Source of the DNA: an uncultured bacterium | GTDB taxonomy: Bacteria; Muiribacteriota; Ozemobacteria; Ozemobacterales; Ozemobacteraceae | DNA: 64,000 bases | NCBI GenBank assembly: GCA_900317935.1 | Contig: ONIU01000002.1 | Location: forward strand, 1 to 64,000 | Direction of reading: 5' to 3' | Translations under genes and position numbers: made by a program | Notes under the pieces: model-generated | The model's input: the letters and a program-made list of their open reading frames with translations, nothing else | What the model was told of the DNA's origin: nothing | Databases searched by the model: none | In this document: positions 25,681-37,700 of the stretch, piece after piece | Layout: the number at the start of each line of letters is the position of its first letter | Numbering within the stretch: position 1 is the first letter of the stretch

Positions 25681-28600
25681 TTATACTATCTGATAAACCT
25701 TCATCGCTTGAGATTTACCTTTTAATTCGACTTCACCATAGAGATCTGCTTTTATATAACTATTAATATAATAATAAATTGATTCAGAAATCAAACATTT
25801 ATCTTTATCAAGTTTTTCACCAAAAACAGCAATTCTTGCAGCAACATTTACCGGGTCACCTATGATAGTGAAATCTCTTTTTTCACCAACGCCAAGAAAT
25901 CCAGATATTACCTGTCCATAGTTAACGCCTACAGAGACTTTAAAGCTAAGTTTATCGCTGCTTTCAATCATATGAGCAACCTTACAAGCCTGAACAGCAA
26001 TATCCTCAGGATTCTTATCGTTTATATGAAAAGCAATCAACATCTTTTCACCCATTATCTTATCTATATCACCACCATTATTGATTACTATCTCAGAAAT
26101 ATCCGCAACTTGCTTTCTTAGAGCAGTAAATAATTCAAAAATTGGTGTAGTTTTCATGATTTTATCAAAACCAGGAACAGAAACATAGAGAAGAACAACA
26201 TTGATCTTTTTACTTTCTACATCTGCCACATTAGCACTAACTTTAAGAGCAGTTTTAGAAACCATTCTATTCATAAGTTGTTTTTCTTCTAAGCCCTTCA
26301 TCATTTTATCAAAAGACTCGCACAATATTCCAAGTTCATCTTTTCTAATAAAATTGGCTCTAAAGGAATAATCTTCTCTAGCTGCAGATTTAGCTCCATC
26401 TATTAGTTTTGTTATTGGTGCAAGCAAATCTAAAATAATATTTTGAGCTATACAATAAATCATAATTAAAGAAACTATGATAATAGATCCAAATCCTATC
26501 AGAGATAAATAAGCTTTTTCTCTGATAGGAACTTCAGATGAAATAGCAGCATAAACATTATCAGCAATAATGTTTCCTTTACGAGCTTCAAGTAAATGAG
26601 TTCCGAAAAGGTTTATTGTTCTAGATACAGGAACAAAGCTTGAATTTATCCAAGATGAAGCTAAGCCTAATTCTTTTACAGTATGAAGTTCTTCTTTGGG
26701 ATTAGGATAATGGCTATTATTATAGAAAAAATATTCACCTACAAGAACATTAGGTGAATAAAAGCAAAATAGCTTCTCATCTTTAGAGCCTGTCTTATAA
26801 TGTTTTACCAAGGAAATTTTATCATTATTTTTTAATTCGCAGATATGGGGTTTGAATTCATTTTTGAAAAATAAAAACGCCTGCAAAATGTAATCAACTT
26901 TATTTGAAAAAGGCATTGGTGAAGTGTAAAAACCGATAGTTGCAAATGAAGCGCTAAATAACACCAATTCCTTAGGAGAATTTGTAAATTTGATTGCAAA
27001 TTCAGCACCAAAAAGTGATGCTAAAGTATCTACCAGATTTTCACTCATTTCATTACCAACAGCTGCTTTTAGTGACTCATTATTTAAATACAATGTTTTC
27101 CCAATTGTTGAAATGAATTTTCCGGTTTCACTTAAACTGGTGTCATTACTTGTTTCTTCGGCCCATTCTGGTTTTCTTATAGAAGAAGTCCAATCATTTT
27201 TACCAGAAACAATAACTTCGCTAATGAAAAAGAATGGATCTACTTCAAAAGTATTTTTTCCAGCACCTACAACATTTTTTTGTAAATAATTATTAAACTC
27301 AGCAACCAATAACTGCTTTTCTTCATCGTTTTTACAAGAATTAATTTTATTTGCCCTCTTTACGATGCCTTCTGATTTAGAAACCTTATCCAGATAATGT
27401 AAATATAAAGGCTGATAATATAATTCTTTGTTTTCAATTTCATCCATTAGTTTATTTAGTTTTAATCTAGTTTCAGATTTATTTACATTATAATCTTCAC
27501 TTACATAAAGGTATGAAACGAATCCAACAACAATCAAAGGAAGAATAGTAAAAGTAACAATATTAGTTTTAAGCTTGCCAGCAACAGAATCAGTTGAATA
27601 AATAAAAGTTTTTTTTGCTATTACTGCACAAATAATTAATAAAAATAATGACGAAAGAAAGACTATAATGTTTAGCCAAAGCTTTGAACTATAATATAAA
27701 GCTAAATCTTTTTTAATAATATATACATCCCAAGTTTTATTTCCGATATCTATTGTTTTTCTCAAATACCCCTTTTCTTTTTCTAAAGTATCAATATTTT
27801 TATAATTCTCTTTAAGAAATTCTTTTTCTTTTTCAGTATAACTTTCAGAAAAAACCCATTTTTTATCTAAATTCAAAGCCAAGAAAATAGACTTTCCTGC
27901 AAGAACCTTATAATAGTCTGCTAGATAGTCACTCTGCATATCTTTAGGCATAGCACAAAAAATAAAAGCTTTTAATTTATCTGGTTGGTCATGTTCGTTA
28001 CCAAAACCATTTTCTGAAGGAATTACATCATAGATGCCTTCTGTATCAAGATATACATCCTGCCCATCTATGGTTGTAAAAGCCGAACGCCTATTGTAAA
28101 TAGACCTAATAGAATACTTAGTAATATCTTCACCGAACATTTGCTTTAAATATTTCTCTTGATTTTCACTATCATCATTAATTTTATACCAAGTATAAGA
28201 CGCCATAGCCTTGGCTGTTTCTAATTCAAACCCTTTATTTAAAATTTCAAGCATTCCTGATTTATCATCTGTATTTGCCAATAAACAGCAAAACTTTGGG
28301 ATAGGCTTTTTTAATTCTTTATACTTTTTAGCAATATTCTCTATTAATTCTATTTTATTATTATTACTATTTTGAGAATTTATCACATTATACAGATCTT
28401 CATAAAAATCAAAACAAAGTGCTTCAAAGGAAGATTTAAGCACTTCATTAGAATTAAGCTGCTCAAATAACCTAAGACACTCTTTATCAGAATCTATTTT
28501 CAAATCATCAAAAGAAGTTAAATATATAAAGTTGGCTCCCAAAGTAATCATTATAGATACAATAAAAACAACAAGCCATGTTAATCCAATATTATTGCTT

Positions 28601-31600
28601 CTAAATATACTTCGTTTTTCAGTCTGCAAAGAAAAAAACTTTACATCTTTCGATGATTCAGAAGAATTGGAATTAGTTTTATTAAGATTATTTCCAATAT
28701 TTAATAAGTTATGTTTATTAAATATATCTTCATTTTTTTTAACATCTAGAGTGTAAACAGAAGAATCTAGACCTTTTTCATTAATTTTGTAAAAGTCAAA
28801 ACCATAAAAGGCTAGTTTATCAGCTATATCAACTCCAACTACTAATGGAAATGAAGGGTTTAGTATAGTAAGAGCTTCATACTTAGCTGCTTTTTTTAAA
28901 GGTTCACCGAGAATTGAGTAATCAAGTCTTGTTTCAAAACTTCCTACAGAACCAGAATACATAGTTCCGTAGCAAAGACCTACACCTATACGATATGTAA
29001 ATAAGTTACGTTCTGTTCTTCGCTTATTAATCGCAGCAAGTTTTGCTATCATTAAACAGCCAGCGTTAAAAGCTCTCTTTTTAGCTGTTTCTGTGAAATC
29101 CGAGTTTTCCGGGAAAACAGCTTCAATTGCATCCCCAATAAATTTATATATTAAACCGCCATTATCAGATATCACTTTTGACATTTCTGCAAAATGTTCA
29201 TTAAGCAAATCAGTTATTTCTACTGGATCATAATGTTCACTCATGCCTGTGAAATTACGGATATCTGAAACTAAAGCTACTCCATTAAAACTTTCTGTAT
29301 CGTTCAAAAGCCCACTGCTTTTCTTTTGCAATGCTTGAACAGCCTGTTCAGAAATTAGTTTTGACAGGCGTTCTTTTTCTTTTAAACCATTAATCATGTT
29401 TGAAAACTCATTCGCCAACTGACCTAATTCATCATTTGGTGAATTATTCAAACTTACGTGAAGATTTCCTCGAGATACCTCATCTAATGCGCCTTTTAAT
29501 GCTGAGACCGGTTTTAAAAAAACTGAAACAGATCTGATAATACAAATCCAAAGAATAACTAAAGATAAAGCAGTCAAAAACAGAAAAATAAATTTTCTAA
29601 TAAGAACACTGATATCAATATTAGCTTTATCTATCCATCCAATAAAAACTATCTGTTTAAAATTTAAAGAAGGCATTGCCATAATAATATTGTTATCTTC
29701 AACAAAAACCCCAGATTTGTTTTCTAAAGAAACAAGTTTTGCTTTATTAAAAATTTCTGTCTTAAGTTTACGTGACGCATGTCTTAGATTATTACCGATA
29801 GACTCTGCTTTCTGAGATTTAATTCTAAGTCCGGCAAAACTATAATTATATTTTTGAAAATTATTTTTATTAATAGCATCGCAAACAATTCTTTCATCCA
29901 AGGTTTTATCATCCCAAATAACAAAAAGCATATATCTTGTTTTATTATTAATCTTTATAAAATCAAATATTTGAATAGAAAACAGATCTCCTGTTCTACG
30001 AGTAATAGGAGTGGAAAGATACTTGCTTATTGCTTTATCTAACTCCTGTCCCGTAATAGCTTCATAACCTTTATTTGCCCATTCCAGATTATTATTTTTA
30101 ACCTCAAAATTTTTCATCCAATTTTTAGCATCAGAATCTTCTTCTTCAATTTTTCTTCTCAATATTTTAACTTGAGTTGAAAGAAAGGCATCAACTACAT
30201 TTTTAACATTTACAGACAAAGTAGAACTACTTTTAACACTAGTTTCATTGCCTGCTTCATCATAAATCTTTACTTGCTCAGCATTATCTAAATAAGTAGA
30301 GCCACCTTCAGCATATGCCCCATATCCAGCTTCATCTAATATTTTAATACCTAAAACAGGCAAATGATTTTCTTTCTCAAAAATTTCTAATACTCTTTTT
30401 GCAACAGCCTCATCTTCAATGCCTCTCTCATTTATCAGATTAATCATTTTTTCATCGTTTAGTGCTTTTATAAAAGCCTTTCTATATTCTTGAACTATAG
30501 CTGTTTTTTCAGAATCAAAAGACTTCAAAGCAGATTGAAGTTCAGATATAACCTTATTTTCAGAAGTGTTTTCAAATTTGACCAAATAACCATAAGTTAC
30601 TACAAATAATAAGCTTAAAGGTAAAACAGCCGCCAAAACATACATTAACGAGAATCTTACTGTTAAATTAATTTTTGGCCAATATCCAAAACACACACCA
30701 ATGTAAATAATCAAAGAAAGTATTAAAAATAATAAAATATTAGTAGCAATTAACCATTTTGGACAAACAACACTCTTTATTGATTTAACAAGAACTACAG
30801 CAATGTGAGAAGATCCTCTTTCCAAATGACAGAAGGCAGAATAATTTTCCAAAGGAACAGCTTGAGGCAAACTATTCTTCAACCAAAACTCCAAATCTTC
30901 TTCTTTTTGAATTGTTATTAAATCAGCCCATTCTTTAAATTTCGGCGAATTTTCTAATGGATATTGCATTTCTGCTTTGCCGTATTCTTTGTAAATAGGC
31001 AGAAAAGCACCGATAGCTTTTCCTCTAGACCTCAAATTTTTTAATGCAAGCCGACGTCCATGCTCAGCCTGATTCTCTAATTCATCACAAATTAAAAAGC
31101 TTCCATAAACATTTTTGTTTTTATCTATAAAATAATCCCAAATAAACAAAGAGAAATTATTATTGTAATTAATATTTACAGGCATTCCTCTTAATTGTTT
31201 TGCTATTGCTTCAATTTTTGTATAATGACCAAGCAGATTTCTTGCAAAAGTTTCATTTTTATCGTTTTTATCATTCCTATTCTGGCTAGTTTCGAAGAGA
31301 TAATCGAAGGCCAGAGAAAGTCCTTTTTTTCCACCCTTAATATCTCCTTTTGAATAAAGCATTAATGAATGATGAGAATTTGAATCAATCTTAAAAACAT
31401 ATAGAGAATATTTTGGGAAAGGTGATTCAAATATTTTATTAACATTTTGATCTAAAATGTTAATTAAAGACTTTGTTTTTATTACATCTATCTTAGAATA
31501 ACTTTTTAATACATCTAAAAATTTGCTGAACAGTAAAGAAAACTGATTACTAAAATCGGCTTCAACCCCAAGCAACTCTGCCTCATGAACGGCTTGTCTT

Positions 31601-31737
31601 TCTTGTTTTTTGCGTTCAAAACGGTCATTAATATCAGCAAAAAAATAATAGCCAAGATTAATAGCAGCCAAAGGAATTATAAAGAATAATATAATAAGTA
31701 TTATATTATATTTTTCTGTATAACTGTCTTTTTTCAT
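25681..31737 (-). CDS. Giant duplicated membrane class III adenylate cyclase, paralog 4 (2018 aa)
   Basis: Same layout as the other members, with TM5 near 1049, TM6 near 1349, TM7 near 1386-1408 and TM8 near 1742-1765. C1 carries D825, K865 and D869. Its second signature reads LGEPLKKAAK, so S941, K948 and K952 occupy the base-recognition and transition-state positions. C2 carries S1853 and E1897 at the metal positions, with intact K1893, T1957, N1964 and R1968. Compared with the other subfamily B members it has about 20 extra residues in the second periplasmic domain (around 480-505), including a repeated phrase on the theme KILDEAG / KIYDEAG that looks like a small internal duplication. It starts three bases after the previous stop without a Shine-Dalgarno. 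Function as in the other paralogs: a predicted cAMP-producing membrane receptor. Confidence 0.88.
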   Translation of the reverse strand: MKKDSYTEKYNIILIILFFIIPLAAINLGYYFFADINDRFERKKQERQAVHEAELLGVEADFSNQFSLLFSKFLDVLKSYSKIDVIKTKSLINILDQNVNKIFESPFPKYSLYVFKIDSNSHHSLMLYSKGDIKGGKKGLSLAFDYLFETSQNRNDKNDKNETFARNLLGHYTKIEAIAKQLRGMPVNINYNNNFSLFIWDYFIDKNKNVYGSFLICDELENQAEHGRRLALKNLRSRGKAIGAFLPIYKEYGKAEMQYPLENSPKFKEWADLITIQKEEDLEFWLKNSLPQAVPLENYSAFCHLERGSSHIAVVLVKSIKSVVCPKWLIATNILLFLILSLIIYIGVCFGYWPKINLTVRFSLMYVLAAVLPLSLLFVVTYGYLVKFENTSENKVISELQSALKSFDSEKTAIVQEYRKAFIKALNDEKMINLINERGIEDEAVAKRVLEIFEKENHLPVLGIKILDEAGYGAYAEGGSTYLDNAEQVKIYDEAGNETSVKSSSTLSVNVKNVVDAFLSTQVKILRRKIEEEDSDAKNWMKNFEVKNNNLEWANKGYEAITGQELDKAISKYLSTPITRRTGDLFSIQIFDFIKINNKTRYMLFVIWDDKTLDERIVCDAINKNNFQKYNYSFAGLRIKSQKAESIGNNLRHASRKLKTEIFNKAKLVSLENKSGVFVEDNNIIMAMPSLNFKQIVFIGWIDKANIDISVLIRKFIFLFLTALSLVILWICIIRSVSVFLKPVSALKGALDEVSRGNLHVSLNNSPNDELGQLANEFSNMINGLKEKERLSKLISEQAVQALQKKSSGLLNDTESFNGVALVSDIRNFTGMSEHYDPVEITDLLNEHFAEMSKVISDNGGLIYKFIGDAIEAVFPENSDFTETAKKRAFNAGCLMIAKLAAINKRRTERNLFTYRIGVGLCYGTMYSGSVGSFETRLDYSILGEPLKKAAKYEALTILNPSFPLVVGVDIADKLAFYGFDFYKINEKGLDSSVYTLDVKKNEDIFNKHNLLNIGNNLNKTNSNSSESSKDVKFFSLQTEKRSIFRSNNIGLTWLVVFIVSIMITLGANFIYLTSFDDLKIDSDKECLRLFEQLNSNEVLKSSFEALCFDFYEDLYNVINSQNSNNNKIELIENIAKKYKELKKPIPKFCCLLANTDDKSGMLEILNKGFELETAKAMASYTWYKINDDSENQEKYLKQMFGEDITKYSIRSIYNRRSAFTTIDGQDVYLDTEGIYDVIPSENGFGNEHDQPDKLKAFIFCAMPKDMQSDYLADYYKVLAGKSIFLALNLDKKWVFSESYTEKEKEFLKENYKNIDTLEKEKGYLRKTIDIGNKTWDVYIIKKDLALYYSSKLWLNIIVFLSSLFLLIICAVIAKKTFIYSTDSVAGKLKTNIVTFTILPLIVVGFVSYLYVSEDYNVNKSETRLKLNKLMDEIENKELYYQPLYLHYLDKVSKSEGIVKRANKINSCKNDEEKQLLVAEFNNYLQKNVVGAGKNTFEVDPFFFISEVIVSGKNDWTSSIRKPEWAEETSNDTSLSETGKFISTIGKTLYLNNESLKAAVGNEMSENLVDTLASLFGAEFAIKFTNSPKELVLFSASFATIGFYTSPMPFSNKVDYILQAFLFFKNEFKPHICELKNNDKISLVKHYKTGSKDEKLFCFYSPNVLVGEYFFYNNSHYPNPKEELHTVKELGLASSWINSSFVPVSRTINLFGTHLLEARKGNIIADNVYAAISSEVPIREKAYLSLIGFGSIIIVSLIMIYCIAQNIILDLLAPITKLIDGAKSAAREDYSFRANFIRKDELGILCESFDKMMKGLEEKQLMNRMVSKTALKVSANVADVESKKINVVLLYVSVPGFDKIMKTTPIFELFTALRKQVADISEIVINNGGDIDKIMGEKMLIAFHINDKNPEDIAVQACKVAHMIESSDKLSFKVSVGVNYGQVISGFLGVGEKRDFTIIGDPVNVAARIAVFGEKLDKDKCLISESIYYYINSYIKADLYGEVELKGKSQAMKVYQIV

Positions 31738-31740
31738 ATA

Positions 31741-34700
31741 TCAAGATAACTGATAAACTTTCATTGGCTGAGATTTACCTTTTAATTCAACTTCACCATA
31801 TACGGTAGCATTCACAGTATTATTAACAAGCTTATAAAAAGTTTCAGATATAACACATCTATTATTTTCTAAGCATTCTGCTAAGCTTTCTATTCTTGCA
31901 GAAACATTAACAGGATCTCCAATTACTGTAAAGTCACGTTTGTTCCCTACACCAAGAAACCCATTAATTACATTACCATAATTTAAACCTATAGCGATAG
32001 AAAAAGATAACTGATTTGTTCTTTCAAGATCCAACATTCGCTTTACAACTCTATAAGCTGCTAAAGCTACTTCAGATTTATTATTATTTACTCTGAAAAC
32101 AGCAAGCATTTTCTCACCAATAATTTTATCCACTTCTCCGCCTTCTTCCATTATTATACCAGCCATTACGGAAGTATGCTTCTTAAGCAAACCAAATACT
32201 TCATAATTTCCAAGACTTTCCATAACTTTTGAGAATTCCGGAATGCCGATATACAGCAATACAGCATCTGTCTTAGCAGATGTTACTGTTCTTTCATCTA
32301 AAGTAACCATTCTAGCTGTTTTAGAAAGCATATGACTCATCATACGCTTTTCATCAAGACCTTTTATCATTCTATCGAAAGATAAACATAAAGCACCTAA
32401 TTCATCTGTTCTATCAGAGTTTATTCTAAAAGAAAAGTTTTCTCTGTTAACCTCTTTAATTCCAATAATCAAAGCTTTAACAGGATTAATAATATCATCA
32501 GCAATATTTTTGGTAGTAATAATTATTATAGTTAAAGAAATAATCAGTAGAACACAAAAGATATAAACCTTATTATTTACTTTATCATTAATATCTTTTT
32601 CAGAAGCTAACATCACAAAAATCGAATTAATTTGAGTTAAGGCAGGTGCACATTCAACTAAATAATTGTCATCATTTAATTTTATACTAGTTGAAATAGG
32701 AAGAAACGAACTAGACAACCAGGACATATATTTTCCAAGAGGAATTCTCAAATTGTTATCTTTGGTCTTTTCAGCAACTGTCCCATATCTGAAACTTTCA
32801 TTTATAAATATTTTTATATCAGTTTCAATTTTATCTTGAATATCTTTAAGATAATCAATAGTTTCAATAATTACAAGCCAAACAAAAACTGCCTCTGGAT
32901 TCTTAAAGTTAGGATAAGAAGAAATCATTAGACCGAATTTACCAAAACCTATATTTAATATTATTGGAATATTTATTCCATGAGAAATTTTAATGAAAGT
33001 ATCTTCACCAAAAAAGGCCTTAACAATTTCGAGACTAGTTCCTATAGCAATTTCATCAGCAGCAGTATCTTTTAAAGATTTAGGGGCAGCATTCCCTCCA
33101 CTCTGCCTGTTCATAAGAAACTTCACAACCATCTTAAGCATAATACCAAAAGTATCATCTTGACCGCCAACATAGTCATCTAAATATGTAACAGTATTTG
33201 AAGATGATTGGAACTTTCCTGTATTTTCCTGTTCTCTTTTTTCAAAAGACTCAAAATCCATTTTTTTATCTTCAATAGAATCTTCATTTTCATTATCAGA
33301 CGAACAGAAACTCCAACCAGCCTTACCACTAATTGAAACATTTGAAATATGACAACTAATAATATCTTTTGAAACCTGTTCTTCTTTCGCACGTTTATTA
33401 TTATTTTCAATCATTATTTGAAAATATTTTCTTAAATCTTTTAAGGCTTTTTTTCTAGAATCATTGGAATTTGATTTATTATTTAAAATTCTTATATAGC
33501 TATCTAAAGCATCAGAAGAATAATTTCTTTTAATGTCATGCCAAACCAAGGGATAAGAAAATTCCTTTTTCCCTTCAAAATTGGTCATTAGACGCTGCAT
33601 TTCTCCTCTTTTCTGTGATTTTTCAACAGACAAATACTCATTAAGATAAAGAGAGAAAACAAAGAAAACTGTTAAAATAGGAATTACAGCAACAATTAGC
33701 AAGGTCAGCCACAACTTTGCTGGAATAGAATGAGTAATTATACTAGTTCCTTTAATAGTATTAACAAAGACATATAACAGTAATATACCAACAAACAAAA
33801 TCAAAAAATATTTGAAAACTTTTTTGTATTTTTCTTTGTAGTTTAATTCAAAAATGAAAATATCATAAATATCATTATTAATTTTAATTTCACCGTTATT
33901 ATTATCTTTGCTTTCATCGTCATAAATAATATCATTTAAAGAACTTAAATAATCTTTAATTGGAAATTCTCTTTTTTCAGTTTTAATTTTATGATTATCG
34001 AAACATATTTGATTTACTTTTTCTTTTATAAACAATGGAATATTATCGGAAAAAAAACATTCTCCATTCTTTTGATTTATAGCGATAACATTTTCTTCTT
34101 TTTTGAAATAAGAACTAAGAATTAAAGGAACAGAATTATATGCATTTTTTACAGACATAGACAAAAACAGATAACCAATTTTATTTTTATTGGTATAATA
34201 ATCTAAATTAAATAAAAAACAGTCTTCGTTTTTTATTGTTGCTTCTCTAATACCATTTTGCAAATCATAATTAAGTAAAAATACAGTTACTTTATCACCA
34301 AAAACTTCTCTACAAGGCTCTCCATAATTATCTCTCAGAAAACGCAAAAATTCTTTTTTCAAACTTGAAACTATAGTAGCTTTTGATTTTTCAATAAATT
34401 GTTTTATATAACTTCTATTAAATTGCGGATATATAGGCAGTATATCAATGAAACCTTCATAATCACTTATCGCTTCATACGCGAAATCAGAGTATTTTTC
34501 TTTTATAAAAAGTATTTTTACTGTATCACTAATTTTTTTTGTCTCTTCTTTTGTATAACCAGAAATAGCAATAGGGTAAATAGGTAAAGTATCAAAAAAA
34601 GCTTCAAAATTAGTTATTAGTTTTTTACAATCTGTGACATCACCAATTCTAACAAATACCTTATTTAGACCAAGTCCAATAATACTGTTATCCGATTTAT

Positions 34701-37700
34701 AAGAATCATCTAATGCTCTGATTATCATATCATCAGATAGCATTTCATCTGTTTTTAATAGGTTAATTTTATCCTGTAAACTCTTAGCAATTGTTCTACA
34801 TTTATTATCAAAAGCTATTTTTCCATAATCATCACAACGAATCTGCTCTAATGTTCTTTGGCTATTTGTTATGAATTCTAGTTTTTTAGATTCTATTTCT
34901 GTTTTATCAACAAAATGAAAACCCGTAAACAACACAACAATAAAAAATATAATAAAAATAAATCCAGATACAAATTTTTCCCAAAATGGTATAGACTCCT
35001 TGATTTCAAAAGATTCAACCTGAGACTCACCTATCTCTGAGGTATTATTTTTATTTCCCCAAAACTCTATTTCGTCAGAATCCGTAAATTTACAGACATT
35101 TATTAGTTTCAAAAGATTATCTAAAGTTAAATTTTGTATTTTAAAGCCCTCTAATCCATTTTCTTTCTTAATTAAAGAAAAGCTAATATTTTTAAAATTC
35201 TTATTAAATATTGAGATAAACTGCCCATCGACAATCAATGGCAATTCAGGATTAAGCTTTGAAAAACTTTCTAATTTTGCTGCATTTTTTAAGGCATCAC
35301 CAAGAATTGCATAATCTAACCTTGTGTCAATACTACCTATTGAGCCAGATGACATAGTGCTGTAACATAAACCTATCCCTATTTTATATTCAAAAAGATT
35401 TTTCTTTTTGCGTTCAAGATTTATTTCTCTTAATGTATTAAGCATTTCAATAGCAGCAATAAATGCTCTTTCTGTTGAGTTCTTTTCAAAATCATCATTA
35501 TCAGAAAATACAACTTCAATGGCATCACCAATATACTTATAAATACGGCCTCTATTAGCAGAAAATATTTTTGTCATGAAAGCAAAATGTTTATTCAATA
35601 AATCCGTAATCTGTTCAGGATTATATTTTTCACACATTCCAGTAAAATTACGGATATCAGTAACCAAGGCAGTACCTTTGAATGTTTCAACATCAGAAAT
35701 AGCACCACTACCCTCTTCTTTTTTACTCAAAGCCTCAACAGCATGATCTGACAATAAAGTAGCAAGTTTGTTTCTTTCAGATAATTCTCTAGTCATATCA
35801 CTAAATTCATGACACATTATTCCAAATTCATCTTTGCTATCTGTTTCAATCTCTATATCAAGGTTACCTTCTGCGACCTTATCCAACACATTTTTTAATT
35901 TTCCAATAGGTTTTATAAAGATTTTAGAAGAAAAATAAATACAAACTAACAATGTAATCAAAGCAAAAACTATGACAAAAAGGCAAATCATCAATCTTTT
36001 GAAAACTGCTAATTTAAGATATTCATGAGAAACGCCGCCTACTATAATTTTATCTTTATATTTCATAGAAGGAACAGCAATAACAGTCAGATTATCGTCT
36101 CTATGAGATGCATAATTATTCAAATAAGCCTGATCAGCCAAGTTTTTACTTTTTGCTTCTATTTCCCGACTATGACGTCCTAAATCTATCCATGGTTTTA
36201 CCTCTAAAGGGGTTTTTTCATAAGAAGTAAATACAAAATTAGGTTCTTTAAGTGCAAAGTAATGGAGACTTGCCATAAAAGACTTTTTGTCTAAGTCAGA
36301 AATATCCCATTGCATATAAATAGTAAATCTAGGAATTTCATCTATTATAATATTGTCATAGATACTGGAAATAATTTTATCACCAGCTAGCCTTGAAATA
36401 GCAATATTTCTGCGATTAACCAATTCTTCAGTTAAGCTTGCTTCAGAGCCCCCTCTAGCATTTTTATAGCCTCCCATAGCTATTTTCTGGACCCAAGTAG
36501 GATTATACTCTTTAGTCCATTTTTTGGTCTTTGGAGCAATTTCCAGTATTTTATTTCTTAATGAAATCAAAAAAGAATACAATACTACTTCTATAGACTT
36601 TTCATTAGATTTTTTAATTTTTAACTCTTCAGGAGGGAAATTCTTAGGATCAAATACCTTATCAGAATCCACAAACTCTTTTCCTTCATATACTTTAAAG
36701 GTATTGCATTCACTGTTACCATAATTAGAAAAATAATTTCCTCTTTCATCTAGAATTGTTATCCCCATTATAGGCAGATATCTATTATCTTTATTAAGTA
36801 TTTCAAGAGCTCTTCGCAAAACAGCCTTGGCTTCAGAAGGGAACCCTTGAGGTTCTGCCTGATTAACAACATCAAATTGCTTTAAATATTTTAGGAAAAG
36901 AGGATCATTTATAATTTCTAGAAATGCGGTTTTGTATTCTTCCTGATTTAGGGTTTTTCTAGTATCAAACTGATTAATACAAGATCTTAATCTAGATTGA
37001 TCATTAAAAATTGCAGAATGCCTATATTCTGAGACATAGCCATAACTGGTAATAATCAATAAACCAAGAGGCATACATGCAGCTAGAAAATAAGTAGTAA
37101 TAAATCTTAATTTTAAAGAAATATTAGGCCATATACCTAGCAAAAAACCGCGAAATAGTAGCAGTCCTATAAAGCCTATTATAAAAATATTTAATAAATA
37201 TAACCAAAAAGGCATTTTAAACTTATCCAACATCGGCTTTAGCAAAACCGCTGCATGAGACTGACCATTTGTCAAATGAAAGAAAGCCTGATATTTACCA
37301 ACCTTTGTTTTTTCGTTTTCTATTGAAATAGGTTTAAATTCCCAATCTGACAATTTTTCAATGTTTCGAGGCACCCATTCTTTAATAAATGTTTTATACT
37401 CAGGGATTTTTGAAAAATCTTCACTGGCAACGACACCACCATAACCAGCAAACAAAGGAATAAACGCGGCTAAAAAACTTTTATCTTTATCTTTTTGTAA
37501 GTATCTTTGTTCTCTAAGAGCAATAAGACGTCCAGCAGCATCTGCCTCTTTGCTATTTTCAATTAAAAGGAAAAAGCCGAACGTATCACCTGATTTCTTA
37601 TGTTGAATATAGTCCCAAATAAAAAAATGGGGTTTATACTGATAAATAGAATAAGAAACCTTTCCTCTTTGACTTTCCGCCATAACAGAAGGGTCTGTTT